Below, piece after piece: positions 37,156 through 46,484 of a stretch of DNA of 64,000 bases (positions are counted from its first letter, which is position 1; every line of letters begins with the position of its first letter). Position numbers and translations under genes: made by a program. The stretch comes from Maribacter halichondriae (GTDB lineage Bacteria > Bacteroidota > Bacteroidia > Flavobacteriales > Flavobacteriaceae). The notes under the pieces were generated by a model, which was given only the letters and a program-made list of their open reading frames with translations, had not been told where the DNA came from and made no database searches. The stretch spans positions 434,001 to 498,000 of the forward strand of contig NZ_CP107030.1 in the NCBI RefSeq assembly GCF_027474825.1. Direction: 5' to 3'.

Positions 37156-38583
37156 ATGAAAAAATCAATACTTTACGTGACCGTTCTGTTTTTTGCTTTA
37201 CAAAGTACTATCGCCCAAAAAAAAGTCGATGACGTTATTAAGAAACTGGATGACCAATCGGAAGCATATGGTGCTATCGCACAGAATATCTGGGACCTTG
37301 CCGAGATGGGCTATCAAGAAGAAAAAAGCTCCGCCCTACTTCAGAAAACCTTGGCCGATGCCGGATTTTCCATTACAACCGGAGTAGCCGGCATTCCCAC
37401 CGCGTTTATTGCGGAATATGGCAGCGGTACTCCGATCATTGCCATTATGGGGGAGTACGATGCCCTACCCGGACTTTCGCAAGAAGCCGTGCCTGAAAAA
37501 AAATCGGCGGGTAAAGCGGCTGGCCATGCCTGCGGGCATCACCTGTTCGGTACCGCATCAACAGCAGCGGCCATTGCCACTAAAGATTGGATGGTTGCCA
37601 ATAAGACAAAAGGTACAATACGTTTCTATGGCACACCCGCCGAAGAAGGCGGAGGCGCAAAAGTCTATATGTCGCGAGAAGGACTTTTCGATGATGTTGA
37701 TGTTGCATTACATTGGCATCCTGGAGCGCTGAATGCAGCTAGTGCAGCGGCAGCTCTATCAAATATCTCTGCAAAGTTTCGCTTTTATGGGGTTTCCGCA
37801 CATGCCGCGGGTGCACCCGAGAAAGGTCGTTCTTCTTTAGATGGCGTTGAAGCCATGAATAATATGGTCAATTTATTGCGCGAGCATATTCCTCAAGAAA
37901 CACGTATTCACTATGTTATTACCGATGGCGGAAAAGCACCCAATGTAGTGCCCGATTTTGCCGAAGTCTATTACTATGCTCGACATAATCGAAGAGATGT
38001 GGTTAAAGGAATATTCGATCGTATCGTTAAAGCGGCTGAAGGTGCCGCTCTTGGTACAGGAACGACCATGGATTATGAAATAGTGAATGGTGTACATGAG
38101 CTATTACCCAATATTACGCTGCAAAAAGTGGTGCACAGTAATTTATCGAAAGTTGGAGGAATTGAATACACTTCTGAAGAAAAGGTTTTCGCAGATAAAA
38201 TCGCGGTTAGTTTGGGCCAAGAGAAAGCGGACCTAGCTACTGCAAGAAACATACAGCCCTTTAAAGAAACCGCAAGGGCTTACGGTTCAACGGATGTAGG
38301 AGATGTTAGTTTTGTGGTACCCACCGTAGGGTTCAGTACCGCTACATGGGTCCCGGGCACCTCGGCCCATAGCTGGCAAGCAGTCGCTACAGGAGGCACC
38401 TCAATAGGCATAAAAGGAATGATGGTCGCCGCGAAAACCTTGACGATGACGGCTATTGACCTATTCAAAGACCCCAAATTGGTCAGTGCGGCCAAAACAG
38501 AATTCATGGAAGCCCGTGGAGCGGATTTCAAATACATTCCGTTATTGGGCGACCGGGCACCAGCCTTAGATTACCGAAAGTAA
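37156..38583 (+). CDS. Secreted M20-family amidohydrolase (aminobenzoyl-glutamate hydrolase-like)
   Basis: Zinc amidohydrolase of 475 residues with a signal peptide (ending STIAQ near residue 21). The M20D features are MGEYDALPGLSQ, AGHACGHHLFGTAS (metal ligands), TPAEEGGGAKVYM, and DVALHWHPG. It is closest in layout to AbgB-like proteins that cleave amide bonds to p-aminobenzoate or similar groups, though the exported location suggests an envelope or nutrient substrate. The gene stands alone, behind the MITE. Confidence 0.88.
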   Translation: MKKSILYVTVLFFALQSTIAQKKVDDVIKKLDDQSEAYGAIAQNIWDLAEMGYQEEKSSALLQKTLADAGFSITTGVAGIPTAFIAEYGSGTPIIAIMGEYDALPGLSQEAVPEKKSAGKAAGHACGHHLFGTASTAAAIATKDWMVANKTKGTIRFYGTPAEEGGGAKVYMSREGLFDDVDVALHWHPGALNAASAAAALSNISAKFRFYGVSAHAAGAPEKGRSSLDGVEAMNNMVNLLREHIPQETRIHYVITDGGKAPNVVPDFAEVYYYARHNRRDVVKGIFDRIVKAAEGAALGTGTTMDYEIVNGVHELLPNITLQKVVHSNLSKVGGIEYTSEEKVFADKIAVSLGQEKADLATARNIQPFKETARAYGSTDVGDVSFVVPTVGFSTATWVPGTSAHSWQAVATGGTSIGIKGMMVAAKTLTMTAIDLFKDPKLVSAAKTEFMEARGADFKYIPLLGDRAPALDYRK

Positions 38584-38593
38584 ATCAAATACT

Positions 38594-38721
38594 TCATTAC
38601 GAGGAGCCAAAAGAATACTTTTCGCCTCATTGAAAAGCTTCAGCGGTGGCAATCTGTCGAACTTTTGTACTGATGTCAACAGATTGCCACGTCGCTAGGG
38701 CGCTCCTCGCAATGACGTATG
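38594..38721. repeat. Imperfect REP-like palindrome
   Basis: The right arm (gtggcaatctgttgacat on the minus strand, preceded by gcgaggagcgccctagcgac) and left arm (cattacgaggagcc, then gcggtggcaatctgtcga) are inverted copies, with about 30 extra bases in the left arm. The core CATTGCGAGGAGC plus GTGGCAATCT is the widespread dispersed palindrome seen in many bacterial genomes, Bacteroidota included. It lies downstream of the M20 gene and may form a strong RNA hairpin there. Confidence 0.7.
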
Positions 38722-38793
38722 TCTAAACTTTTCCATTTTGTGTAACAAAATGGAAAAACGAACTACTAATCACCAAACGCCACCAGCCTTCTT

Positions 38794-39288
38794 GTGAACA
38801 AAGAACTTGAGCACAAATTCGTTACCGAACTTGAGAACAATCAGAATATTGTTCACAAGGTCTGTACATTGTACACTAATGATCGTGATTCACATAAAGA
38901 CCTATTTCAAGAGATTACGATACAGCTGTGGAAGGCGTACCCGAAATTCAGAGGTGATTCAAAGTTCAGTACCTGGATGTACCGTGTGGCCCTGAATACG
39001 GCCATCACCATGTATCGGAAATCGAAGAAAAGAATCCGGACGCAAGATTATGAATCCGTAATTTTTAAGATTACGGCCGACGAATATGACGAAACCGAGG
39101 AGCAACAACTGAAACTGATGTACAATGCCGTAAAACAATTGGGCGATATCGACAAAGCCCTTGTTTTTTTATATCTGGAGGATAAAAACTATACCGAAAT
39201 AGCGGAAACACTTGGTATTACGGAGGTAAACGCCCGAGTTAAAATGAACCGCATCAAGAATAAATTAAGAACTATATTGGATCCGTAG
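38794..39288 (+). CDS. ECF-type RNA polymerase sigma factor
   Basis: Sigma factor of 164 residues with a sigma-2 region (HKDLFQEITIQLWKAYPKF, STWMYRVALNTAI) and a sigma-4 helix-turn-helix (NYTEIAETLGITEVNARVKMNRIKNKL). Start is a GTG at 38794 in a frame that opens just before it. It is four bases upstream of a membrane protein gene, which is likely co-transcribed and may act as its partner. Confidence 0.9.
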   Translation: MNKELEHKFVTELENNQNIVHKVCTLYTNDRDSHKDLFQEITIQLWKAYPKFRGDSKFSTWMYRVALNTAITMYRKSKKRIRTQDYESVIFKITADEYDETEEQQLKLMYNAVKQLGDIDKALVFLYLEDKNYTEIAETLGITEVNARVKMNRIKNKLRTILDP

Positions 39289-39292
39289 GGTT

Positions 39293-39937
39293 ATGATGGA
39301 CGAACTGGAACTATTAAAAAAAGATTGGCAGAAGAAAGAAGAGCATCTTCCCAAATTGTCGTACGATGAAATTCATAAAATGATTTGGAAGAAGTCTTCT
39401 TCAATCGTTAAGTGGATATTGATTATCAGTATTTTGGAGATTACCCTGCCCCAATTGTTATTTTTATTTCCATCCTTTAGAAGCGCCATATCAGACTCTT
39501 CGACCTTTAATTCTGGTTACATTGCCCTGTCCGTTTTTTACTATATCGTCGTCATCTATTTTATTTATCTTTTTTATAAAAGATATAAGGAAATTTCAGT
39601 CTTGGACGATGCAAAAAATCTAATGCGTAAAATAATTTCGGCTAGAAAGACGGTTCTTTACTACATCATTTTTTCTTTGAGCATGCTCTTTCTAATCTTC
39701 TTGTATTACGCTATTGGAATATACATAAGTGACGAGGCTTTGATGAGTATTGAAGGGGTTGATCGGTTACTTGAGAAAAAATCCTTAGAGGAAACTAGAA
39801 ATGCCTTGTTTTGGGTGTTCAGTTTAAGTGGTTTAGCCGTCACAGTAGTCATGGGAGGAATCTATTTTTTATTATACGGCCTCCTTCTACGAAAGCTCAA
39901 AAGAAACTATCAAGAACTGAAGAAGATGGAAGTCTAA
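39293..39937 (+). CDS. Four-helix membrane protein linked to the ECF gene
   Basis: Protein of 214 residues with an N-terminal cytoplasmic helix (LELLKKDWQKKEEHLPKL) and four membrane helices (near 33-55, 75-95, 115-140 and 170-195). The first 35 residues could bind the sigma factor, so an anti-sigma role is inferred from topology and neighbourhood; no family is certain. It overlaps the convergent acyltransferase gene by four bases. Confidence 0.72.
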   Translation: MMDELELLKKDWQKKEEHLPKLSYDEIHKMIWKKSSSIVKWILIISILEITLPQLLFLFPSFRSAISDSSTFNSGYIALSVFYYIVVIYFIYLFYKRYKEISVLDDAKNLMRKIISARKTVLYYIIFSLSMLFLIFLYYAIGIYISDEALMSIEGVDRLLEKKSLEETRNALFWVFSLSGLAVTVVMGGIYFLLYGLLLRKLKRNYQELKKMEV

Positions 39938-40767
39938 GAAGAAGGAGATTTTTTCGCCTTGTTCATATTCCGAAATCTGCGCAATTCATTTTCTTCCTCA
40001 TAGGCCAACAAATCCTTCTCCGAAATCACTTTTAAAAATGAAGGATGCTGTTCAATGGCATACTCCAACTTCTCGATAATGGCATCGGTCGACTCGTTGT
40101 CATAGTCAATTTCCAAAGGTTCTTTGATCACCATCGATTGTAGAATGCCTTTTTTCTTGACCCGAAGTCCTTTTTTATCGAACGATCGGCGAAAACCATC
40201 GATAACGACCGGAACAACAATCGGTTTATATTTTTTAATAATATGGGCAGTTCCTTTGCGAAGCGGTTTCCAGGGAGTCGTAGTACCCTGTGGAAACGTA
40301 ATGACCCAACCATCGTTCAAGGCTTTTCCGATACTCGAAATATCGCTCATTTTTACCTGACGATTGACATCTTTGCCTTCAGCGCGCCAAGTACGTTCAA
40401 CGCTAATTGATCCGGCATAGGCGAATACTTTGGTCAAGAGACTTTTTTTCATGGTCTCTGCTGCAGCAACATAGTACATATTGAGCTTTGGCTTCCAGAT
40501 GTAGCCGATGTTTCTGATGTTGTCGTCCCTTCCGCTCAGGCTCGCATTGAATACATGGAACATGGCCACTACATCGGCGAAGTAGGTCTGGTGGTTGCTA
40601 ACAAAAAGTACATTCGTGTCCGGCAACGACCGAATAATTTCAGAGCCATCGATTTCCAAGGTATTGAAACCTTTATAGCGTTGGTGCGTTATTAATCCTA
40701 AAATTCGGATGAGCCATTTTTTAAGAAATAGAATATGTCCGAACGGATTTTCCTTGAATATACCCAT
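39934..40767 (-). CDS. Glycerolipid acyltransferase (PlsC/LPLAT family) with altered motifs
   Basis: Protein of 277 residues similar to 1-acyl-glycerol-3-phosphate acyltransferases that build or remodel phospholipids at the inner membrane. The catalytic His motif reads SNHQTYFAD, with five residues between His and Asp instead of the usual four, and the substrate motif is FPQGTTTPW where FPEGTR is standard. Other segments (GSISVERTWRA, KGTAHIIKKYKPIVVPVVIDGF) fit. This looks like a Bacteroidota-specific branch with a changed substrate, which is inference. Confidence 0.82.
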   Translation of the reverse strand: MGIFKENPFGHILFLKKWLIRILGLITHQRYKGFNTLEIDGSEIIRSLPDTNVLFVSNHQTYFADVVAMFHVFNASLSGRDDNIRNIGYIWKPKLNMYYVAAAETMKKSLLTKVFAYAGSISVERTWRAEGKDVNRQVKMSDISSIGKALNDGWVITFPQGTTTPWKPLRKGTAHIIKKYKPIVVPVVIDGFRRSFDKKGLRVKKKGILQSMVIKEPLEIDYDNESTDAIIEKLEYAIEQHPSFLKVISEKDLLAYEEENELRRFRNMNKAKKSPSS

Positions 40768-40908
40768 AGGGTGCTAAAATACGAAATATGATCGATGAAG
40801 TAAGGGGTACGGGGCACCAAATATGAGGTGGATGGCAAAAAACAAGAAACTCTGCATACGCTATTAAATAAGGAACAAGACATTTTGACCGTGCAGAATA
40901 TTTAGGTC

Positions 40909-41550
40909 TTACAAAACCTGTTTCAACAGTTCCTTAATCTCGCTAAGCATCATTGCGGTAGCGCCCCAGACCGTATAACCGTTTAAGTTAAAGGCCGGTA
41001 CATCGATATCGGTAGCATAGGAAGTACTCAATTTTTGTGTAAAGATTTTCGAATCGTCCATAAAATCGACAATCGGAACCTCAACCAAAGATTCAACTTC
41101 GGCTTCTTCAGGTATAAATGAAAACGGATTTACAAGCAATCCGACGTAGGGCTGCACCTCAAAATTACTTGGTGGTATATAAACCGTACTTAATGATTTT
41201 ATTAGCGTAACTTCTTCAGGTGGAACACCTACTTCCTCATGGGTTTCCCTCAAAGCAGTTTCTATTAAATCTGAATCGTTGCTTTCCATTTTACCACCCG
41301 GAAAACCTATTTGGTTCGAATGTACACCCTCATATGTTTTTCTGTGGATGAGTAGTAAATGGGTCGTCAGCTTCGCATCAGGATAAAAAAGCGCAATGAC
41401 GCCCGCCTTTTTCGAATTTTCTGGAATACGCTTACGCTCACGCATAAACTGAATCCTGATTTCAGGGGCCATTTTAAAGTGGGATGCTTCCCCCGGTAAG
41501 GGCAGATTTTTTATTTTTGGGAGTTGTTGTGAAAATAAATTGAAATCCAT
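40909..41550 (-). CDS. NUDIX hydrolase, CoA pyrophosphatase type
   Basis: Protein of 213 residues with the extended CoA-ase signature: IGFPGGKMESNDSDLIETAL followed by RETHEEVGV holds the metal-binding Glu residues. Such enzymes split CoA or acyl-CoA into phosphopantetheine and 3',5'-ADP. LPLPGEASHFKMAP at the start is usual for the flavobacterial group and supports the ATG at 41550. That codon overlaps the start of the divergent cyclophilin gene. Confidence 0.9.
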   Translation of the reverse strand: MDFNLFSQQLPKIKNLPLPGEASHFKMAPEIRIQFMRERKRIPENSKKAGVIALFYPDAKLTTHLLLIHRKTYEGVHSNQIGFPGGKMESNDSDLIETALRETHEEVGVPPEEVTLIKSLSTVYIPPSNFEVQPYVGLLVNPFSFIPEEAEVESLVEVPIVDFMDDSKIFTQKLSTSYATDIDVPAFNLNGYTVWGATAMMLSEIKELLKQVL

Positions 41551-42271
41551 GTTGTTGAAACGAATCGCTTTTAGTGCAATATTACCATTAATTTTTATCG
41601 TTGGCTGTAAGGAAGAAAGTGATAAAAAATCCTCAGATACGAAAAAAAATACGGTTCAAATAGACAGTTCAGCCATAGAAGTAGCTGAAAACGAAAAAAA
41701 GGAAGCCGAAGAAAAATTCGAACTGAACGAAGAAAATGCCATTGACTTCTTCTTCAATTATCAAAAAGAACTCGATGATAATATCAAGGTAAAATTGACC
41801 ACAAGCCTAGGTGATTTTACGGTGCAGCTATATGACAATGTACCCTACCATAAGGCAAATTTTGTGTATTTGACCAAAAAGGGATATTTCGACAACTCAC
41901 AATTTCACCGTGTCGTGAAAGATTTCATCATCCAAGGCGGGAATGCCGATGACAAATCCATAGCCGAGAAACGCCGTGCGATTGGACGTTATTTGTTACC
42001 ACCCGATACAAGAAAAGGATACAAGCATCATCGGGGTACTATATCTATGCCGAGCAGCGAAATCAATAATCCACATATGTTAGCCTCTCCCTACGAGTTT
42101 TTTATCGTAGTGACCCAACCAGGCTCATATCATCTTGACGGCGACTACACCCCTTTTGGAAAAGTCATTGAAGGAATGGATGTGGTCGACAAAATCAACA
42201 ATGTTCGCGTTGGTAAGGGCGATTGGCCGTTTCAGAATGTGTATATCGAAAAGGCCGAAGTTCTGGAGTAG
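41549..42271 (+). CDS. Cyclophilin-type peptidyl-prolyl isomerase lipoprotein
   Basis: Periplasmic or outer-membrane foldase of 240 residues. Signal MLLKRIAFSAILPLIFIVGC with the lipidated Cys at 20, a charged linker (KKEAEEKFELNEENA), then the cyclophilin domain: LGDFTVQLYDNVPYHKANFV, FDNSQFHRVVKDFIIQGGNA (active Arg), GTISMPSSEINNPHMLAS, FTPFGKVIEGMDVVDKI-like ending (YTPFGKVIEGMD). An in-frame TTG nine bases earlier is a less likely start. Confidence 0.92.
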   Translation: MLLKRIAFSAILPLIFIVGCKEESDKKSSDTKKNTVQIDSSAIEVAENEKKEAEEKFELNEENAIDFFFNYQKELDDNIKVKLTTSLGDFTVQLYDNVPYHKANFVYLTKKGYFDNSQFHRVVKDFIIQGGNADDKSIAEKRRAIGRYLLPPDTRKGYKHHRGTISMPSSEINNPHMLASPYEFFIVVTQPGSYHLDGDYTPFGKVIEGMDVVDKINNVRVGKGDWPFQNVYIEKAEVLE

Positions 42272-42314
42272 CAGGGGCCACTCCAAATTTCAATGTTATC
42301 TCATTTTCAGAATT

Positions 42315-42926
42315 TCATTTATCGTTCCGATAAATGTTTGGCAAGGCAATTTTAAAAATTACCGCCAGCAATCGTATGCCGATGACCACTACGATGGCAC
42401 CGATATAGGCATATGTATTATCAATCGGGAGTTTGCGAAGTAAAAAATAACTGGCACCACCGATAATACAAGCCGTTGCATAAATTTCTTTTCGAAAGAT
42501 TACCGGAATCTCGTTACAGAGAATATCACGAATAACACCACCGAAACTTGCCGTCATAGTACCTAGGGCAATACACATAATCGGTAATAAGCCCGCATTA
42601 AGTCCCTTTTCTATGCCGACCATGGTGTATAGTCCGATACCGATGGTATCGAACAAGAACAATGATTTCCTAAAATACTTCAACTGGTTTCGGAACAAAA
42701 TAGCAAAAACTACAGTCCCTAAAATGACAAAGGTATAGGTTGCATTTTGCATCCATCCTACAGGTGTGTTCCCTATAAGCATATCACGAAGGGTGCCCCC
42801 TCCTACTGCGGTAACGAATGCAATGATGAAAACCCCGAACAAATCCAACTTTTTGTCCATGGCGATCAATACGCCAGATATGGCGAAGGCAATGGTACCA
42901 AGAATATCAATAACAAAGTAGAACAT
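42315..42926 (-). CDS. TRIC-like (UPF0126) cation channel family protein
   Basis: Membrane protein of 203 residues with seven hydrophobic helices in two repeats. GTIAFAISGVLIAMDKKLDL and TAVGGGTLRDMLIG in the first repeat correspond to GIGLYTMVGIEKGLNAGL and ASFGGVIRDILCNEIP in the second, the known internal duplication. Bacterial relatives are trimeric K+ channels. Convergent with the cyclophilin gene. Confidence 0.92.
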   Translation of the reverse strand: MFYFVIDILGTIAFAISGVLIAMDKKLDLFGVFIIAFVTAVGGGTLRDMLIGNTPVGWMQNATYTFVILGTVVFAILFRNQLKYFRKSLFLFDTIGIGLYTMVGIEKGLNAGLLPIMCIALGTMTASFGGVIRDILCNEIPVIFRKEIYATACIIGGASYFLLRKLPIDNTYAYIGAIVVVIGIRLLAVIFKIALPNIYRNDK

Positions 42927-43034
42927 TTACTAGTTTCAAATTTTAACTTTTTCTTTATAAAGAGTATCAATTATTAACTTAATAATGATAAAAAAGTGAC
43001 AAAATTTTATTTTTTAGGTTTTTTCTATTCGAAT

Positions 43035-43751
43035 TCAAAGTTGTTGAGTATAGAAATTATAATCCTTTATCACAATATCCACAAACTCGATAGGTTTAAG
43101 GTCTGAGGTAATATCGGTTACCTTCTTGATACGATTGCTCAACGAAAGAATGACATTGTGGTCTCCGTTGCGCTTGGCCGAATCGAACAATTCTTTGATA
43201 GTCTGCATCTCACGATCCTTGAAAATCGTCACTTGCGGAAACTTCGGACTATAATCTTCGGGCAAATCACGTAGCAAGGTGTCTTTTAAGAATACTTTTT
43301 TCTTTTCACTGATGACGGTAGTGCCGGCAGCGATATCGCCAACACGCTGACCCTTTCCTCGTATCAAAATGGTTAGGACGGCAACTCCTCCCGAAGTCAG
43401 TACCACATCAATAATACGCAGAATCCAGCGCACAAAATAACTTGAAAAATTAGGCTTCGAGCCATCGATTTTCACCACGCGAATGTGCAAGAGGCTTTTA
43501 CCTACGGTCTTGCCATCCATAAAAGTTTCGAGCAACACATAATATAAGAAGGCGGGTAGACCCAATAACAAGTACAGCGCCCACATGTCTGAAAAATCAA
43601 TATCAAGTGAAAGCAATAACCAAATAATCAAAATGGTATATACAAGTATGATAAAACTATCTATAATATAGGCGAGCATACGATCACCCAGATGTGCGGT
43701 ATTCTGATCGATACTTATATTTTGGGCAGTTTCTATTTGAAATTGTTCCAT
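43035..43751 (-). CDS. RDD-family membrane protein
   Basis: Protein of 238 residues with an N-terminal RDD domain: LGDRMLAYIIDSFIILVY, DGKTVGKSLLHIRVV and QRVGDIAAGTTVI with about four helices, then a soluble C-terminal part of about 90 residues. It is divergent from the SpoIIM gene; in flavobacteria these belong to one conserved neighbourhood with MoxR and DUF58. Transport function is not proven. Confidence 0.88.
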   Translation of the reverse strand: MEQFQIETAQNISIDQNTAHLGDRMLAYIIDSFIILVYTILIIWLLLSLDIDFSDMWALYLLLGLPAFLYYVLLETFMDGKTVGKSLLHIRVVKIDGSKPNFSSYFVRWILRIIDVVLTSGGVAVLTILIRGKGQRVGDIAAGTTVISEKKKVFLKDTLLRDLPEDYSPKFPQVTIFKDREMQTIKELFDSAKRNGDHNVILSLSNRIKKVTDITSDLKPIEFVDIVIKDYNFYTQQL

Positions 43752-43906
43752 ATATTTCCTTCGGTAAAGAAAGGTCTTATTTGATTTTTGAAAATACTTT
43801 TTTGTACATAACTTCGTTAAAATCTGGAAAGATAGACGTACTAGCCTTCGCTATCTAGGCAATTTTAGAACAAAAATCCAACCGATTCCGTAAACCCCGG
43901 TATTTC

Positions 43907-44865
43907 ATGCGCGAAGCTGCCTTTGTAAAACAAAATAAGGACAAATGGGCCACTTTTGAAAACGCACTGTCAAACAAAACGAATATTGCGCCCGATGTAT
44001 TGTCCGATCTGTATATTGAAATTACAGATCATCTCAGCTACGCCAAGACTTTCTACAAAGGTAGTAACACCGAATTCTATTTAAATTCGCTAGCGGCACA
44101 GGCGCATCAAAAGATATATAAAACCAAGCGGGAGGCAAAAAACCGTATTCCCGAATTTTGGAAAACTGAATTCCCGACCCTCTTCTATCATCACCACAGA
44201 GAATTGCTCATCGCTTTTCTAGTATTTATTTTTTTCGCATTTGTCGGGGCTTTTTCGGCCGCGAACGAAGGTGATTTTGTACGTTCCATCTTAGGGGACG
44301 GTTATGTAAATATGACCTTGGAAAATATTGAAAAAGGGGACCCCATGGCCGTATACAAACAAATGGGCGAGTTCAATATGTTCTTGGGCATTACTATCAA
44401 TAATGTGCGGGTAGCGCTCATGGCCTTTGCCTTTGGAATTTTTCTAGGCATCGGAACGTTGATGATCATGCTACAAAACGGAATCATGCTCGGAAGCTTT
44501 CAATATTTCTTTTATGAAAAGGGATTATTATGGGAATCGGCCCGTACCATCTGGATCCATGGCACGATAGAAATATCGGTCATCATCATCGCCGGATGTG
44601 CCGGACTGGTACTGGCGAACGGAATGCTTTTCCCGGAACCTATTCGCGGCTGGAATCTTTCAAAAGAGGTGTCAAAAACGGATTGAAAATTATGGTCAGT
44701 ACAGTCCCTTTTTTCATAGTGGCCGGATTTCTGGAAGGTTTCGTGACACGACATACCGAAATGCCCGATTGGCTTGCCATTCTCATTATCGCGAGCTCAC
44801 TGACACTGATTATTTACTACTATATTATTTACCCGATTCAATTGAACAAAAAACCAACAATATGA
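43907..44865 (+). CDS. Stage II sporulation protein M (SpoIIM) family membrane protein, frameshifted as written
   Basis: Membrane protein of 319 residues after repair. A soluble N-terminus (FENALSNKTNIAPDVLSDLY) is followed by helices around IAFLVFIFFAFVGAF, NNVRVALMAFAFGIFLGIG and ISVIIIAGCAGLVLANG. The frame breaks at the C run 44632-44634; one added C gives MLFPGTYSRLESFKRGVKNG and the last helices (FFIVAGFLEGFVTRHTEMP), a standard SpoIIM ending. The repaired stop overlaps the next ATG (ATGA). The family is not limited to spore formers; here it goes with the MoxR-DUF58 cluster. Confidence 0.88.
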
Positions 44866-45742
44866 AAGACCAATATATTGAATTTAAAAAGCAAAGGGAA
44901 CTTGGCGATATTCTATCGGACACCTTTGCTTTTCTACGCAACGAATTCAAACCCTTCGTCTCCACCTTTTTTAAAATTGTCGGGCCATATCTCTTTATCA
45001 TGGTAATTGCGCTGGCCTTGTACATGTACTACATTGGCAATAGTTTCAGTCTTTTGATGTTCAACTCAGATGCCGTACCCAATGTTCCCGTGATGCTTTT
45101 AATAGGGCTTTTTTATATGGTGTCCATAGTGGTGGTATATACGATGTCGCAATCAACGGTATTGCATTATATTAAATCGTATGAAAACGGCAAAGGTAAA
45201 ATCGATTTCAATACTATTAAATCAGACGTGTACGAATCATTTTGGAAGTTTGTCGGGTTAGCATTCTTGGTGGTCATTTGCGTATTTGTGGGGCTCATGT
45301 TTTGCCTAATTCCCGGTATATATCTTTGGGTGCCGTTGTCATTGGCTTTTGCCGTCATGGTATATAATAGATTAACCGTAACGGATGCTTTTAGCTATAG
45401 TTTCACATTGGTCAAGGATGAATGGTGGATAACCTTCGCCACATTGATTGTAATTACGATTATCGTAACCATAGCAAGTTATGCCTTCGCCCTGCCGACC
45501 GCGATATACAATTGGATGAAAATGGGTATTTTTTCAGGCGAAATGGATGCAGAAGGAATCATGGATGTTTTTAAAGACCCTATTTACATTCTGCTCAATG
45601 TTATCGGCACCGTAGCCCAGTTTTTACTAAATGTCATCACTATTGTAGCAGGTGTATTGATCTACTTTAATCTTAATGAAAAGAAAAACTTTACCGGAAC
45701 GTATGAGCGCATTCAGAGTTTAGGCGAAACCCCGAAAACTAA
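44862..45742 (+). CDS. Six-helix membrane protein (glycerophosphodiester phosphodiesterase membrane-domain-like)
   Basis: Protein of about 293 residues after repair, beginning MKDQYIEFKKQRELGDILSD, with six hydrophobic helices and the end TGTYERIQSLGETPEN. As written it runs on without a stop into the DUF4129 gene. Adding one C in the run 45730-45733 creates TAA at 45740-45742, one base before the next ATG, so the fusion is almost certainly false. Function unknown; it belongs to the MoxR cluster. Confidence 0.72.
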
Positions 45743-45743
45743 A

Positions 45744-46484
45744 ATGCTAAAATACCTTCGTCTCCTTTTACTCTTTTTTATGTTGGCCAATTTTACGATT
45801 GCCCAACAAGATTCGACGGCGACCGCGAATTATGATACTGCGCCGTTGGAAGTACGTAAAATCACGGAAGATGATTTACAATCCTATCGTGATAATCCTG
45901 ATTTTGACTATGAGGTCGTCAAACAAGATCAAACCTGGTGGGACGATTTTAAAACTTGGTTGGGTAATCTACTGATCCAATTTTTTGAATGGCTTTTCGG
46001 CGTGGAAAAGGCAGCGGGTTTTCTGCAGGTCTTTTTTAGGATCATCCCATATATCCTTTTGGTAGTATTGATTTTCATTCTCATCAAGTTCTTTCTGAAC
46101 GTGAATGCCAATGCCTTGAAACAGGCCAAAAAGAATGAAGCCTTGGTCGCTTTGTCTGAAGAGGAACACATCATCAAAAATGAGGATATCCAACAATTGA
46201 TACAACAAGCGCTGCAAGACAAGAATTATCGGTTGGCGATACGGTACTACTACCTATACATCTTACAATTGATGGGTGACAAGGAAATCATTGTTTGGGA
46301 GCTTCAAAAAACAAACTATGACTATTTGAACGAAATCGACCGGCAAGAATTGAAACATCCCTTTAGTACCATTACAAGGTGGTACGACTATATCTGGTAC
46401 GGTAATTTCGACATTGACGAGGGTAAATATAAACGGGCCGAAAGTGATTTTGAATCCCTTCAAAATACATTGAAAAATGGGTAA
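45744..46484 (+). CDS. DUF4129 domain protein
   Basis: Protein of 246 residues with a signal-like helix (LLLLFFMLANFTIAQQ), a periplasmic segment, a membrane helix (IIPYILLVVLIFILIKFFL near residues 100-118) and a cytoplasmic C-terminal DUF4129 domain (AIRYYYLYILQLMGD, DYLNEIDRQEL, ITRWYDYIWYGNFDIDEGKY). DUF4129 proteins travel with MoxR, DUF58 and transglutaminase-like genes. Its stop overlaps the DUF4350 start by eight bases. Confidence 0.85.
   Translation: MLKYLRLLLLFFMLANFTIAQQDSTATANYDTAPLEVRKITEDDLQSYRDNPDFDYEVVKQDQTWWDDFKTWLGNLLIQFFEWLFGVEKAAGFLQVFFRIIPYILLVVLIFILIKFFLNVNANALKQAKKNEALVALSEEEHIIKNEDIQQLIQQALQDKNYRLAIRYYYLYILQLMGDKEIIVWELQKTNYDYLNEIDRQELKHPFSTITRWYDYIWYGNFDIDEGKYKRAESDFESLQNTLKNG

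Noticed and set aside
43907..44865. Sporulation capacity, suggested by the SpoIIM name
   Set aside because: SpoIIM-family proteins are widespread in non-sporulating bacteria; no other sporulation gene is present.
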